NCBI RefSeq assembly: GCF_000734895.2
Contig: NZ_CP011382.1
Location: 1,776,700 to 1,840,699 of the forward strand
Length of the DNA: 64,000 nt
DNA from: Calothrix sp. 336/3
Lineage (GTDB): Bacteria; Cyanobacteriota; Cyanobacteriia; Cyanobacteriales; Nostocaceae
Direction: 5' to 3'
Below the pieces are notes generated by a model, which saw only the letters and a program-made list of their open reading frames with translations, was not told the origin of the DNA and ran no database searches. Numbering within the stretch: the first letter of the stretch is position 1; each line of letters opens with the position of its first letter. Positions 1 to 9,515 of this stretch are shown one piece after another. A program made the translations under genes and the position numbers.

Positions 1-2
1 CT

Positions 3-3000
3 GCCCAGCTTGGTAGTTTAATTCAACGCAAACATATCGAAGCTGCCCACCGTTTGAGTGAAGAACGTTTACAGCTCGCCCTGGAAGCTAGTGATTTGGG
101 GCTATGGGATTGGAATATGCCCCAGAAAAAAGTCTACCGTGATTGGCGTTGGAAACAAATGCTTGGCTACGCAGATCACGAAGTTGATGAGGAATTAACA
201 ACTTTTCACCAACTATTACATCCAGAGGATTTAACCCTAATTCGTCAAGCTTTACAGAGCTATTTGCAGGGTGAAACTTCTGTATATGAAGCAGAATTTC
301 GTATGCGAACCAAATCAGGTGAGTGGAAATGGATTCAATCCCAAGCCATGGTATTTGAGTGGGATGACGAGGGAAAACCTGTGAGAATGACAGGTACTCA
401 CAAAGATATTACAGAACGGAAAGTTTTAGAAAGAGAAATTGCCCTACGAGAAGCCCGACTCAATGCTTTTTTCTGTGGTGCGCCCGTCGGCATGAGTATA
501 TTAGACCAACAGTTGCGTTATGTGCAAATTAATGAGCAACTAGCTGAAGTTAATGGTTTATCAGTACAGGAGCATTTAGGGAAAAGCTTATCAGAGATAT
601 TAGGAGAAAATGCGCCCCTGGTTGCACCTAGTTGTCAGCAAGTACTAGAAACAGGGAAATCCTTGTTGAATCTAGAAATTAGTGGGGCTTCTATTTCTCA
701 TCCCGATGTACTACGTCATTTTATTGTTTCTTTCTTTCCCATTCCAGGGGAAGGGGTAGGAACCGTGGCGGTAGAAATTAGCGATCGCAAACAGGCAGAA
801 TTAGCATTACAAGCCAGTCAACAGCGTTATCAAACCCTGGCAGAGGCTTCTCCTGTATGTATTTTCCATTCAGACATTTTCGGTAATTGCCTGTACATAA
901 ATCAACGCTGGGTAGATATCACCGGACTTTCTCCAGAAACTGCCTGTGGCAAGGGGTGGTTAAATTTTTTACATCCTGACGATATTGCAGCCGCTACTCA
1001 AGCTTGGCGTCATGCAGTTGATAGCAAAACATCCTTTCAACACGAGTACCGTTTTTTCCATGCCAAGGGAAATATTGTTTGGGTGATTTGTCAAGCTTTA
1101 CCAGAAATTAGCCCCCAAGGTGATGTCATTGGCTATATTGGGACAATTACAGATATTACTGAGCGCAAAACTGCGGAAAATGCCCTACGAGAAGGAGCAG
1201 AGAGGGAAAGGGCGATTACCCAGGCGATTTTGCGAATGCGCCAAACCTTAGATATGGACACAATTTTTACTGCAACTACGGAAGAGTTGCGGGAAGTATT
1301 AAATTGCGATCGCGTTGTTGTTTATCGCTTTAACCCTGATTGGGGTGGTATCTTTGTCGCGGAATCTGTAGCAGAAGGTTGGCAACCCCTCATACAACAA
1401 GGAAACGCTGACCAAGAAATGACTCAAAAAGCACTAGATAATGATAAATGTGTGGTGCAAAAGTTTAGTAGTCAAGAATCGGAAATAGTTGATACCTATC
1501 TCCAAGACACAGAGGGGGGTGTTTACAGCCGAGGGGTGAGTTTTATCTGCGTTCCAGATATATACACCGCAGGTTTTCAAGAATGTTATGTCAACTTGTT
1601 AGTCCGTCTCCAAGCTAGAGCATACATTACAGTTCCAATTTTCTGTAATAACCAGCTCTGGGGATTACTTGCTAGCTATGAAAATGCTACCCCCCGTTAT
1701 TGGAAGCAGGGAGATATTAATATTGTCGTACAATTTGCCAATCAATTAGGTGTGGCACTAGAACAAATTGAATTGCTAGCACAGACTCAAAGGCAATCCG
1801 CAGCTCTTCAAGAAGCAGTGATTGCTGCTGATGCTGCCAACCGCGCTAAAAGCGAATTTCTCGCCAATATGAGCCATGAGTTACGTACCCCCCTGAATGC
1901 GATTCTGGGTTTTACCCAAGTTATGCACCGCGAGCAAACCCTGAGTCGGGAACACCAGCAACATCTCACCATCATTAACCGAGCTGGAGAACATTTACTG
2001 AATCTGATTAATGACATTTTAGAAATGTCAAAAATTGAAGCTGGTAGAACCAACCTCAACCCTAGCAGCTTTGACTTGTGGAATTTACTGGAAAATTTAC
2101 GAGAAATGTTACATTTCCGTACCCAAGCCAAAGGTATCGAACTGATTTTTAACTATGCTGCCAATCTTCCCCAGTATGTGACTACTGATGCCAGTAAATT
2201 ACGTCAAGTGCTACTCAATTTATTAGGAAATGCGATTAAATTTACTGAGAAAGGAAGTGTGAAGTTAGAGGTGGCAATGGAGAATCATCATCCCTCGGAC
2301 ATGATTTCTTCAGATTTCCATACCTTACATTTCTCAATTATTGACACAGGTGCAGGTATTTGTGCTAATGAAATTGACTTATTATTTGAAGCCTTCGGAC
2401 AAACAGAAGCTGGTAGGAAGTCACAGCAGGGTACAGGATTGGGTTTAGCGATTAGTCGTAAATACGTAGAATTGATGGGAGGAGAAATTCAAGTTAGGAG
2501 TACTTTTGGGGTGGGTAGTACTTTTAGTTTTGCGATCGCCATTGATTTACCCCAGGATGCAGAAATTATTTCCACCACCACACCCCAGCAAATCATCGGT
2601 TTAGCATCCCCGGAAAGAGAATACAAAATTTTGGTGGTTGATGACGTGCGCGAGAGTCGTTTACTCTTGGTCAAACTTTTATCATCCATTGGCTTTGTTG
2701 TCAAAGAAGCTGCTAACGGATTAGAGGCGATCGCCACCTGGGAATCCTGGCAACCGGATTTAATTCTGATGGATATGCGCATGCCTGTGATGGATGGATA
2801 CACCGCTACAGGTAGAATTAAAGCAGCCATACAGCAACAGAATCAACCCCAAACTATCATCATTGCCATTACAGCCGATGCATTTGCGGAACAATGTCAA
2901 GAAATTATCTCCATTGGTTGTGATGACTTGATCAACAAACCCTTTCGGGAAGAAACACTCCTAGATAAAATTGCCCAATATCTGGGTGTGGAATACCTTT

Positions 3001-3275
3001 ACCGTCAAGAAAAAAATTTATTAACCACAGACACCCCAAATCAAAACCAATCTAATTTCAGCACTACAGATATCATCTCCCTGCTCTCCCAAATGCCAGA
3101 ATCCTGGAGACAAAACTTGCATCATGCAGCCGCTCAATGCAGTGATGACCTGATTCTGCAACTATTAGAACAAACCCCGATTAGCGATTCTCCTCTAATT
3201 AATTATCTAACCGATTTGGCTCAAAACTACCAATTTGAGCAAATAATGGATTTAGTTAATTGGCACAGGTTATGA
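3..3275 (+). CDS. Hybrid sensor histidine kinase, 5' end outside window
   Basis: This is a multi-domain hybrid kinase that would phosphorylate itself on His and pass the phosphate to its own receiver. The frame is open to the window edge, and the residues before the first candidate start (TTG at 54) look like the end of a GAF domain, so the N-terminus is missing. Numbered from that TTG, the order is PAS (about 1-125), PAS (128-245), PAS (255-375), a phytochrome-like GAF (about 383-580), HisKA with the SHELRTP motif (His near 608), a HATPase with N-box, DTGAGI and GTGLGL motifs, then a receiver with the phospho-acceptor Asp near 907, and a short tail. The GAF domain keeps a Cys (about 511) where bilin-binding GAFs attach chromophore, but Tyr follows it instead of the usual His. 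No transmembrane segment is visible in this part, so it may be cytoplasmic. The ligand is unknown. Confidence 0.93.
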   Translation, partial: AQLGSLIQRKHIEAAHRLSEERLQLALEASDLGLWDWNMPQKKVYRDWRWKQMLGYADHEVDEELTTFHQLLHPEDLTLIRQALQSYLQGETSVYEAEFRMRTKSGEWKWIQSQAMVFEWDDEGKPVRMTGTHKDITERKVLEREIALREARLNAFFCGAPVGMSILDQQLRYVQINEQLAEVNGLSVQEHLGKSLSEILGENAPLVAPSCQQVLETGKSLLNLEISGASISHPDVLRHFIVSFFPIPGEGVGTVAVEISDRKQAELALQASQQRYQTLAEASPVCIFHSDIFGNCLYINQRWVDITGLSPETACGKGWLNFLHPDDIAAATQAWRHAVDSKTSFQHEYRFFHAKGNIVWVICQALPEISPQGDVIGYIGTITDITERKTAENALREGAERERAITQAILRMRQTLDMDTIFTATTEELREVLNCDRVVVYRFNPDWGGIFVAESVAEGWQPLIQQGNADQEMTQKALDNDKCVVQKFSSQESEIVDTYLQDTEGGVYSRGVSFICVPDIYTAGFQECYVNLLVRLQARAYITVPIFCNNQLWGLLASYENATPRYWKQGDINIVVQFANQLGVALEQIELLAQTQRQSAALQEAVIAADAANRAKSEFLANMSHELRTPLNAILGFTQVMHREQTLSREHQQHLTIINRAGEHLLNLINDILEMSKIEAGRTNLNPSSFDLWNLLENLREMLHFRTQAKGIELIFNYAANLPQYVTTDASKLRQVLLNLLGNAIKFTEKGSVKLEVAMENHHPSDMISSDFHTLHFSIIDTGAGICANEIDLLFEAFGQTEAGRKSQQGTGLGLAISRKYVELMGGEIQVRSTFGVGSTFSFAIAIDLPQDAEIISTTTPQQIIGLASPEREYKILVVDDVRESRLLLVKLLSSIGFVVKEAANGLEAIATWESWQPDLILMDMRMPVMDGYTATGRIKAAIQQQNQPQTIIIAITADAFAEQCQEIISIGCDDLINKPFREETLLDKIAQYLGVEYLYRQEKNLLTTDTPNQNQSNFSTTDIISLLSQMPESWRQNLHHAAAQCSDDLILQLLEQTPISDSPLINYLTDLAQNYQFEQIMDLVNWHRL

Positions 3276-3333
3276 CAGTTAACGGAAAATAGAAAAAATA
3301 CCTTTCCCCTCTCAATTCGGAGTTACTGAATCA

Positions 3334-4404
3334 ATGCAATCTGGGAGTCAACTGCCAAGATGGTTAACAATAAGTTTGGCATTTCCCCTAGCCATTCTCA
3401 ATGGTTGGGTATTTTTGCAGGCTGTACAGTACTTCCAACCACTAGTTAATATTTTTGTTGCCGCGATTCTCTTAGCTTTTGTGCTGGATTATCCCATTCG
3501 TTTTTTCCAAAAGCAGAGAGTCAAGCGCAAAATCGCTACTATTGTTGTGCTTTTATTAACAATAGTCCTAGTAGTTGCCCTAGGTTTTACCCTCGTGCCA
3601 CTAATTTTAGAGCAGTTGAATGAATTAACAAACCTTTTACCTGCTTGGATTGATTCTGGTACAGAACAACTACAAGCATTACAAACTTGGGCAGCCAAAC
3701 AAAAGTTACCAGAAAATTTAAGTAGTCTACCCACCCAAATACTGGATCGCCTCTCAAATCAATTACAAAGCTTTACCGGGACAATTCTCGGTTTTGCGGT
3801 GGATACGATTGGCACATTTTTTAATGTGCTGCTGACGGTAGTTTTAACCATTTACTTAGTATTTAATGGCGATCGCCTCTGGGATGGAATTTTTCAATGG
3901 TTCCCCCCCCATATCAGCACCAAGGTAAGGCAATTCCTCCGGGAAGACTTTCATAATTATTTTATCGGACAAGCCACCGTCGGCGCAGTCTTGGCGATCG
4001 CCCTGATTCTGATTTTTCTGGTTCTGAAAGTACCACTAGCCTTACTGTTTGGATTGGCGATCGGTTTCTTCTCCCTCTTCCCCTTCGGTACGGGTATCGG
4101 CATTGCGATCGTCAGTATTTTAGTGGGGTTAAAAGACTTTTGGCTAGGTGTAGAAGTTCTGATTTCTGCCGTCACTATCGACCAAATCAACTCTAACTTT
4201 ATTGCCCCCCGTTTACTCGGTAATCTCACGGGGCTGAATCCTGTTTGGGTAGTTATTTCCCTACTCCTAGGTGTGAAAATCGGAGGAATCCTGGGTTTAT
4301 TCGTCGCCATACCCATAGCCAGTTTTATCAAAGATGTAGCAGACAGCTGGCGCGATGGCAGCTTGAAAACAGAAGAAACCGCGATCGCTGATACCCAAGA
4401 GTAA
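3334..4404 (+). CDS. AI-2E family transporter (PerM/YdiK-like permease)
   Basis: A 356-residue integral membrane protein of the AI-2E/PerM permease family. The layout is typical: two or three N-terminal membrane segments, a soluble-looking stretch of about 70 residues (roughly 95-160), then a block of hydrophobic segments with the family-typical Gly-rich run near 250-275 and the conserved region around residues 280-300 that contains DQINSNFIAPRLLG. Length matches the family. It starts 58 bp after the hybrid kinase with a GGAG-like ribosome site, so co-transcription is possible. The substrate cannot be read from sequence; family members are annotated as autoinducer-2 exporters or sodium/proton antiporters. 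Confidence 0.9.
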   Translation: MQSGSQLPRWLTISLAFPLAILNGWVFLQAVQYFQPLVNIFVAAILLAFVLDYPIRFFQKQRVKRKIATIVVLLLTIVLVVALGFTLVPLILEQLNELTNLLPAWIDSGTEQLQALQTWAAKQKLPENLSSLPTQILDRLSNQLQSFTGTILGFAVDTIGTFFNVLLTVVLTIYLVFNGDRLWDGIFQWFPPHISTKVRQFLREDFHNYFIGQATVGAVLAIALILIFLVLKVPLALLFGLAIGFFSLFPFGTGIGIAIVSILVGLKDFWLGVEVLISAVTIDQINSNFIAPRLLGNLTGLNPVWVVISLLLGVKIGGILGLFVAIPIASFIKDVADSWRDGSLKTEETAIADTQE

Positions 4405-4542
4405 CTGGGGTCTTTTTTCTATTCCCCATTATCCATTACCCATTCCCTATAGATGACTAATTAATCACGAATAACAAAATGACTATATTATTGACTGTTT
4501 GTAAAGTACAGTTAAATATGTCTTAAGAAGTGGATTTACACA

Positions 4543-5517
4543 ATGGCTCCCCTGGTTGCAAACTACTACCTGACATATCGTTGTAATGCCAGATGTCACT
4601 TTTGTAACATCTGGGCGCTGGAACCTGGAAAAGAGGCTGATTTTGACACGATTAAGCACAACTTAAGTGACTTACGCCGTTTGGGAGTTAAATACGTTGA
4701 CTTTACAGGTGGCGAGCCTCTCCTACGACAAGATGTGGGTGAGATTTATACTGAGGCGAAACGTCAGGGTTTTTACACCAGCATGACGACAAACACCATT
4801 CTCTATCCCCAAAAAGCCAAGGAAGTTCAAGGGCTAATCGACTTTTTGAACTTCTCCTTGGATGGTGGAGATGCAGAAACCCACGATCAATCGCGGGGGG
4901 TAAAAATTTTCGATAACTTAGTAGAATCCGTCAAAATTGCTCAATCCCTAGGTGAATTTCCTGTACTGAATCATACCGTCACAGCCCAAAACTATGGACG
5001 CATTGATGAAGTCGGGGAATTAGGCAAGGAATTAGGTGTGCGTGTATGGCTGAATCCCGCCTTTACAGCCCATGATAATTACAATTCCAAGAAAAATCCT
5101 ACCCCAGAGATGGTAGCCGCGATTGAAGCTGCTGCTAAGAAATATAAGAATGTCGGTTACAATAAGGCTGCACTAGCTTTTATTGAAGCCGGGGGCAATG
5201 ATATTAATAATCCCCGTTGTAAAGCGGTGGATGCCGTCATTGCAATTTCTCCTAACGACGAACTGTTGCTACCTTGTTACCACTTTGCCCAAACTGGTGT
5301 TCCGATTAATGGGCGACTTTACGAACTCTATCGAGAGTCGGAAGAAGTGGAAAGCTATCGCAAATCTCAAGGGAAACTGAAAGTTTGTGAAGGTTGCACA
5401 GTTTGGTGTTACCTCATACCCAGCTTCTTTATGGGTGTAGATAAATATTGGTGGTTGAATCAAGTAACCTATGCCAGCGAATTCCTGGCCCGAAAACGAT
5501 TCTTACAACGAGCTTGA
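4543..5517 (+). CDS. Radical SAM/SPASM-like protein upstream of mgdA
   Basis: A 324-residue radical S-adenosylmethionine enzyme. Cys14, Cys18 and Cys21 form the CxxxCxxC motif that binds the catalytic 4Fe-4S cluster, and GGEP at 56-59 is the SAM-binding motif. Five C-terminal cysteines (226, 245, 282, 285, 289) suggest an auxiliary iron-sulfur cluster as in SPASM or twitch domains. The substrate is unknown: SPASM enzymes modify peptides, but related folds act on lipids and sugars. Its last 47 bp overlap the start of mgdA in another frame, which implies translational coupling with glucolipid synthesis. No precursor-peptide gene is visible next to it, so lipid or head-group chemistry is at least as likely as RiPP maturation. 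Confidence 0.88.
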   Translation: MAPLVANYYLTYRCNARCHFCNIWALEPGKEADFDTIKHNLSDLRRLGVKYVDFTGGEPLLRQDVGEIYTEAKRQGFYTSMTTNTILYPQKAKEVQGLIDFLNFSLDGGDAETHDQSRGVKIFDNLVESVKIAQSLGEFPVLNHTVTAQNYGRIDEVGELGKELGVRVWLNPAFTAHDNYNSKKNPTPEMVAAIEAAAKKYKNVGYNKAALAFIEAGGNDINNPRCKAVDAVIAISPNDELLLPCYHFAQTGVPINGRLYELYRESEEVESYRKSQGKLKVCEGCTVWCYLIPSFFMGVDKYWWLNQVTYASEFLARKRFLQRA

Positions 5518-6901
5518 TCCACTTAATTCCTTATTGCAGGATTTATCCCCTGAGGAATTATTAGAGGAAGAGTCTACTCATTCTGTATCTCTTCCTTTCC
5601 GGTTTCAAGGTCGTAGACGTAAAGCCGCTCTAGTTCTAACAATGATTTGGAGCGGCACGATCGCCCTACACTTAATTTCTTGGGGTTCCTTATTCGTACT
5701 TGGGCTAACCACTATTATTGGCATCCATGCCTTTATATTGGTATTTACCAAACCCCGTCGGGCTAATGAAGAAATCGCGGGCAATTTACCCTATATCTCT
5801 CTTTTGGTGGCAGCAAAGAATGAAGAAACTGTCATCAGCAAAACAGTTAGAAACTTATGTAATTTAGATTACCCAGCAGAGCGATACGAAGTCTGGATCA
5901 TTGATGATGATAGCAGCGATCGCACGCCCCTATTGCTGGCAGAATTAGAGCAAGAATATGACAATTTAAAAGTACTGTATCGTTCTCCCGGAGCGGGTGG
6001 CGGCAAATCTGGGGCACTGAATCAGGTATTACCTTTGACTAGAGGTGATATCGTTGCCGTATTCGATGCTGATGCCCTGGTATCGCCAGATTTGTTATTA
6101 CGGGTAGCTCCCCTGTTTTCTGGGGAAAAAGTTGGTGCTGTTCAGGTACGCAAAGCAATCATGCAGGCAGAAACAAGTCTGAATCATGATGCTGCCAAAA
6201 ATTTCTGGATTCAGGGACAAATGGCAGAAATGGCTCTTGATACCTACATGCAGCAACAACGGATTAGCGGTGGTGGTATCGGTGAGTTACGTGGGAATGG
6301 GCAATTTGTGCGACGGACAGCCTTACTCAGTTGCGGTGGTTGGAACGAAGAAACCATTACCGATGATTTAGATTTAACCCTGCGTCTGCATATAAATCAC
6401 TGGGATATTGAATGTCTGAGTCATCCCGCAGTCCAAGAAGAAGGGGTAACAAGCGCGATCGCCCTCTGGCATCAACGTAACCGTTGGGCAGAAGGAGGTT
6501 ATCAACGCTACTTGGATTATTGGGATTTAATTCTGAAAAACCCTATGGGTACGCGCAAAACCTGGGATTTACTGGTATTTATGTTACTTCAGTACATCCT
6601 ACCCATGGCAGCCATACCGGATTTGCTCATGGCGATCGCCCGCCATCGTCCCCCCATCCTCAGCCCCATGACTGCCTTGACACTCACCCTGTCAATTACA
6701 GCTATGTTCAACGGCTTAAGACGCACCAGCAAAAATCAGGAAATCAATTTTTCTACCTACTTTACCTTCCTGATGCAAACAATTCGTGGAACTATCTATA
6801 TGTTCCATTGGGTAGTGGTTATGAGTACAGCCACCGCCCGTATGTCCATCCGTCCCAAACGGTTGAAATGGGTGAAAACAGTCCACACTGGTACTCATTA
6901 G
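5471..6901 (+). CDS. mgdA: Beta-monoglucosyldiacylglycerol synthase
   Basis: A 476-residue membrane GT2 glycosyltransferase that closely resembles, from memory, Synechocystis Sll1377. That enzyme transfers glucose from UDP-glucose to diacylglycerol to make monoglucosyldiacylglycerol, the precursor of the galactolipids of thylakoid membranes. Two hydrophobic segments (about 52-95) precede a GT-A domain with DDD at 145-147, DAD at 199-201, a TDDLDL motif and QxxRW (QRNRW). More membrane segments follow at the C-terminus (about 365-450). The start inside the radical SAM gene is chosen because residues 1-22 match the remembered N-terminus of the Synechocystis protein, including MPANSW and the ELDPLNSLL stretch. 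The 47-bp overlap is therefore probably real. Confidence 0.93.
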   Translation: MPANSWPENDSYNELDPLNSLLQDLSPEELLEEESTHSVSLPFRFQGRRRKAALVLTMIWSGTIALHLISWGSLFVLGLTTIIGIHAFILVFTKPRRANEEIAGNLPYISLLVAAKNEETVISKTVRNLCNLDYPAERYEVWIIDDDSSDRTPLLLAELEQEYDNLKVLYRSPGAGGGKSGALNQVLPLTRGDIVAVFDADALVSPDLLLRVAPLFSGEKVGAVQVRKAIMQAETSLNHDAAKNFWIQGQMAEMALDTYMQQQRISGGGIGELRGNGQFVRRTALLSCGGWNEETITDDLDLTLRLHINHWDIECLSHPAVQEEGVTSAIALWHQRNRWAEGGYQRYLDYWDLILKNPMGTRKTWDLLVFMLLQYILPMAAIPDLLMAIARHRPPILSPMTALTLTLSITAMFNGLRRTSKNQEINFSTYFTFLMQTIRGTIYMFHWVVVMSTATARMSIRPKRLKWVKTVHTGTH

Positions 6902-6987
6902 TCGGTGTCATGGAAAGGGAGAAAAGCTTAAGTGCTAATGGGTAAAACCCTTCCCTTTCCCCAAGCTCAGATTATTTCTTCAGGGGA

Positions 6988-8247
6988 TTAGAACCTACCA
7001 TTACCCTGAACAATATGTTTAACTGTCGTCAGGCTTTCTAAACTAATTAACCCCCGGCGGTGCCCTTTTTGGTTGGACATTCCTAAAAAGATGGAGTCTC
7101 CCCGTGAGGTAGTGCGACTGAACCGGGGAGAAGCATTGATATAACTAGAAGCACTATTGACTCCTAGGGCAAACTGGCGGCTTTCTTGATAGGATTCGGT
7201 GACTATACAATCAGCATGACCGCTACTATATTGATTAATCCAAGAAATTGCCACTTCCAGGCTATCTACCAATTTAAAGGCAACAGTTTTATTTAAATAA
7301 GCGCTACCCCATTCATTATCTTTAGCTGGTTGTAATTGGGGGAAAGCTTCACTTAATTCGGCATCACCTCTAATTTCAAAGCCTTTTTCTTGCAAGCTAT
7401 TCCAGAGAGTGACTAGGGATGAAGGCATAGCTTGACGATGAATCAGAACTTTCTCAATGGCATTAACGGGATCGGGTTCGCTGCTGTGACTGTCGATAAT
7501 CATCCAGCGTACCATTTCCAAACTGCCATTTAATGACCAGTAAAGGTAACAGTTGCCCATCCCTGAGCGCAGTACAGGGGCGGTGGATTGACGGACGACT
7601 TGTTGAATTAAACTGCTGCGTCCGTAGGGAATGACTAGGTTGATATATTGGTCTTGGGTAATTAAATCTCGAATTGAGGCACAGTGTTCTGCGGTGATTA
7701 ATTCGATACAACCTTCCGGTAAACCAACTTCGGCAATTGCGGATTTTAAGGCTTGGGCGATCGCGGCGTTAGAATGACTCGCTTCCGTACTTCCCTTGAG
7801 TATGACACTATTCCCGGTTTTGATGCATAAACCCGCGACAACCGCAGCCAATTCGGGAAATGCTTCATAGATGAAGGCGATTACACCCAAAGGCATGAGT
7901 TGGGAATAGGTTTGAGAATCTTCCAGTTGATAGTCCGCATTCCGCACCCGTCGCAGGGGATCGGATAACTCTCCCAGTTGTCGGAGAATTTCCACGGTGA
8001 TATCTAAACGCCTAGGTGTCAGTTTTAACCAGTCGATGATTAATTCTGGCACTGCCATTTCTCGACTGGTTTCTAAATCTAGGGTATTAGCTTCGAGAAT
8101 ATCATCAAAGGCATGATTGAGCGCGTCGGCGATCGCTAAGACAGCACGACTACGATCAACTCCCTTGGTAGTTCCCAGCTTGAAAGCAGCATCATAAGCG
8201 CGTTTAGCACTCTTCGTCGGTTCCAGGTTTTCATCAAAAGCATCCAC
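6988..8247 (-). CDS. proA: Gamma-glutamyl phosphate reductase (divergent ProA)
   Basis: ProA reduces gamma-glutamyl phosphate to glutamate-5-semialdehyde with NADPH, the second step of proline synthesis. A GTG start gives 419 residues, the usual ProA length, and follows GAGG by six bases. The frame stays open 69 codons further upstream, but that part lies inside the preceding gene and does not look like ProA. The aldehyde dehydrogenase fold is recognisable from AFPELAAVVAGLCIKTGNSVILKG and the C-terminal GLISLESLTTVKHIVQG block. The catalytic Cys is kept in GMGNCYLY, but the usual His after it is Tyr, and the downstream region normally written YPAxCNA reads EPDPVNA. It is thus a divergent member, perhaps the second ProA paralogue known in some cyanobacteria. 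Confidence 0.85.
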   Translation of the reverse strand: MDAFDENLEPTKSAKRAYDAAFKLGTTKGVDRSRAVLAIADALNHAFDDILEANTLDLETSREMAVPELIIDWLKLTPRRLDITVEILRQLGELSDPLRRVRNADYQLEDSQTYSQLMPLGVIAFIYEAFPELAAVVAGLCIKTGNSVILKGSTEASHSNAAIAQALKSAIAEVGLPEGCIELITAEHCASIRDLITQDQYINLVIPYGRSSLIQQVVRQSTAPVLRSGMGNCYLYWSLNGSLEMVRWMIIDSHSSEPDPVNAIEKVLIHRQAMPSSLVTLWNSLQEKGFEIRGDAELSEAFPQLQPAKDNEWGSAYLNKTVAFKLVDSLEVAISWINQYSSGHADCIVTESYQESRQFALGVNSASSYINASPRFSRTTSRGDSIFLGMSNQKGHRRGLISLESLTTVKHIVQGNGRF

Positions 8248-8258
8248 TGTCCGCCTCG

Positions 8259-8666
8259 TTAACGTCTGTAGGTCAGCCAGACCATCAATGCTGGTAGAAT
8301 AGCCAGTAAAACTGCTACCATCGCCCAGGCAATAATGCTCGAACCGTTTGCCAGTCGCAGTGCTAAAGGTAACCAAATGATTACTAGCACGAAAATAATC
8401 CCTAGGGCTACTGGCAAATAACTTTCTCCTAATCGGGGATGAACAACTTGCCAACTAGCACCCGTCCAGCGCCAAGCACGCTTGTAGGGGTAGGTGGTGG
8501 AAAGTTGCTCTAGTACGTAACCATTATCTTCCACCACAAAGATTTGTTGACAGCGATCGCAACCAAATGCTTCTGTCAAGGTAATCGGTACTAACTTACC
8601 CCGTCGCCGACAAGGACAGAGGTAATCGCCATTAAAATCTATTTTTTCGGGTTTTTGAGGTTGCAC
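8259..8666 (-). CDS. Zinc-ribbon membrane protein, unrecognised
   Basis: A 135-residue protein of unknown function with the look of a conserved cyanobacterial family. The N-terminal half carries CPC (Cys17 and Cys19) and CDRC (Cys35 and Cys38), a compact zinc ribbon or rubredoxin-like knuckle. The C-terminal half has two hydrophobic segments (about 83-103 and 110-132) ending in a basic tail, so the metal-binding part probably faces the cytoplasm. Its stop codon lies 11 bp before the proA GTG start, which suggests one transcript. No catalytic motif is visible. Confidence 0.8.
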   Translation of the reverse strand: MQPQKPEKIDFNGDYLCPCRRRGKLVPITLTEAFGCDRCQQIFVVEDNGYVLEQLSTTYPYKRAWRWTGASWQVVHPRLGESYLPVALGIIFVLVIIWLPLALRLANGSSIIAWAMVAVLLAILPALMVWLTYRR

Positions 8667-9281
8667 AAGCAGTCTAATAACTTGAGCGTGTTGAATAAGT
8701 TGAATAAACTCAGCGAGAATAACACACCTGCATGAATTTTGTAGGTATGATTTTTCTCCTATGAACTTTTTCTATAAAATGAGTCAGTTAACAGCATTCT
8801 TTGCACAAAATGTATTTTGACTTGATTTTATGCTTGAGAATGTTTACGACTGACAATACTACCATTGAAACTAGTAGCTGTAGTTGTTGCGTCAGAAAAC
8901 AGGAGAATAATTATTTGAGAAAATTATTCGGATTCCAGATTTCAAACCTAATAGGTCATTAGTTTTCAGCAACTTTCTTCAATCTGAGCAAACCAATTGT
9001 GATCGACCAGATGAACCAACTGTACTACATTCTACACAAAATTTACTTATAGATTATAGAGATGTATTTGATACTTATCCATATACTGAAATCTCCTTGA
9101 AATTACTCTACAGAAAAAGCTTTCGATATCTTGTTCCTATATCTTTAAGATAATAAATGAGCGTTAAAATATCCACGCTCTATGCTACCAATTACAGATG
9201 TGAAAGTAAAATCACCTTTAGCAAATTTGACAATTACTCAATGCACAGCTGTCAACACTAGGTGATGTTCATTTCTTACAG
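8667..9281. other. Intergenic stretch with a start-less open frame
   Basis: About 600 bp, AT-rich, with no gene that has a normal start. One plus-strand frame is open for 80 codons between stops, from 8911 to 9153, but contains no ATG, GTG or TTG at its beginning. It could be a decayed gene or chance. Nothing else was recognised. Confidence 0.5.
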
Positions 9282-9353
9282 AGCGGGTAACGCGATTCGA
9301 ACGCGCGACATCAACCTTGGCAAGGTTGCGCTCTACCACTGAGCTATACCCGC
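9282..9353 (-). tRNA. trnG-GCC: tRNA-Gly (anticodon GCC)
   Basis: Read on the minus strand, 72 bases fold into a cloverleaf. The acceptor stem is GCGGGTA paired with TACCCGC plus discriminator T. The D arm is GCTC-AGTGGTA-GAGC, and the anticodon arm is CAACC-TTGCCAA-GGTTG with anticodon GCC. The T arm is CGCGC-GTTCGAA-TCGCG, with one mismatch. The CCA end is not encoded. It reads glycine codons GGC and GGT. Confidence 0.97.
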
Positions 9354-9515
9354 AAAACTCACATATATAAATATGTCAGATAAATAGAAGTTTGTCAATA
9401 GGTAGTTGCGAAAAATTAAGGGAGCAGGAAGGGGGGTGTTGTCAAGAGCAGAAGCATCACAGACAGCTACTCACAGCCAAATTCCTTTTTTCCCTGTTCC
9501 CTGTTCTCCTGTACC

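Noticed and set aside
2489..2830. 113-residue antisense frame in the hybrid kinase
   Set aside because: Lies opposite the conserved receiver domain.
6484..6945. 153-residue frame inside the end of mgdA
   Set aside because: Overlaps the well-supported mgdA reading frame; composition (His/Pro-rich) fits a shadow.
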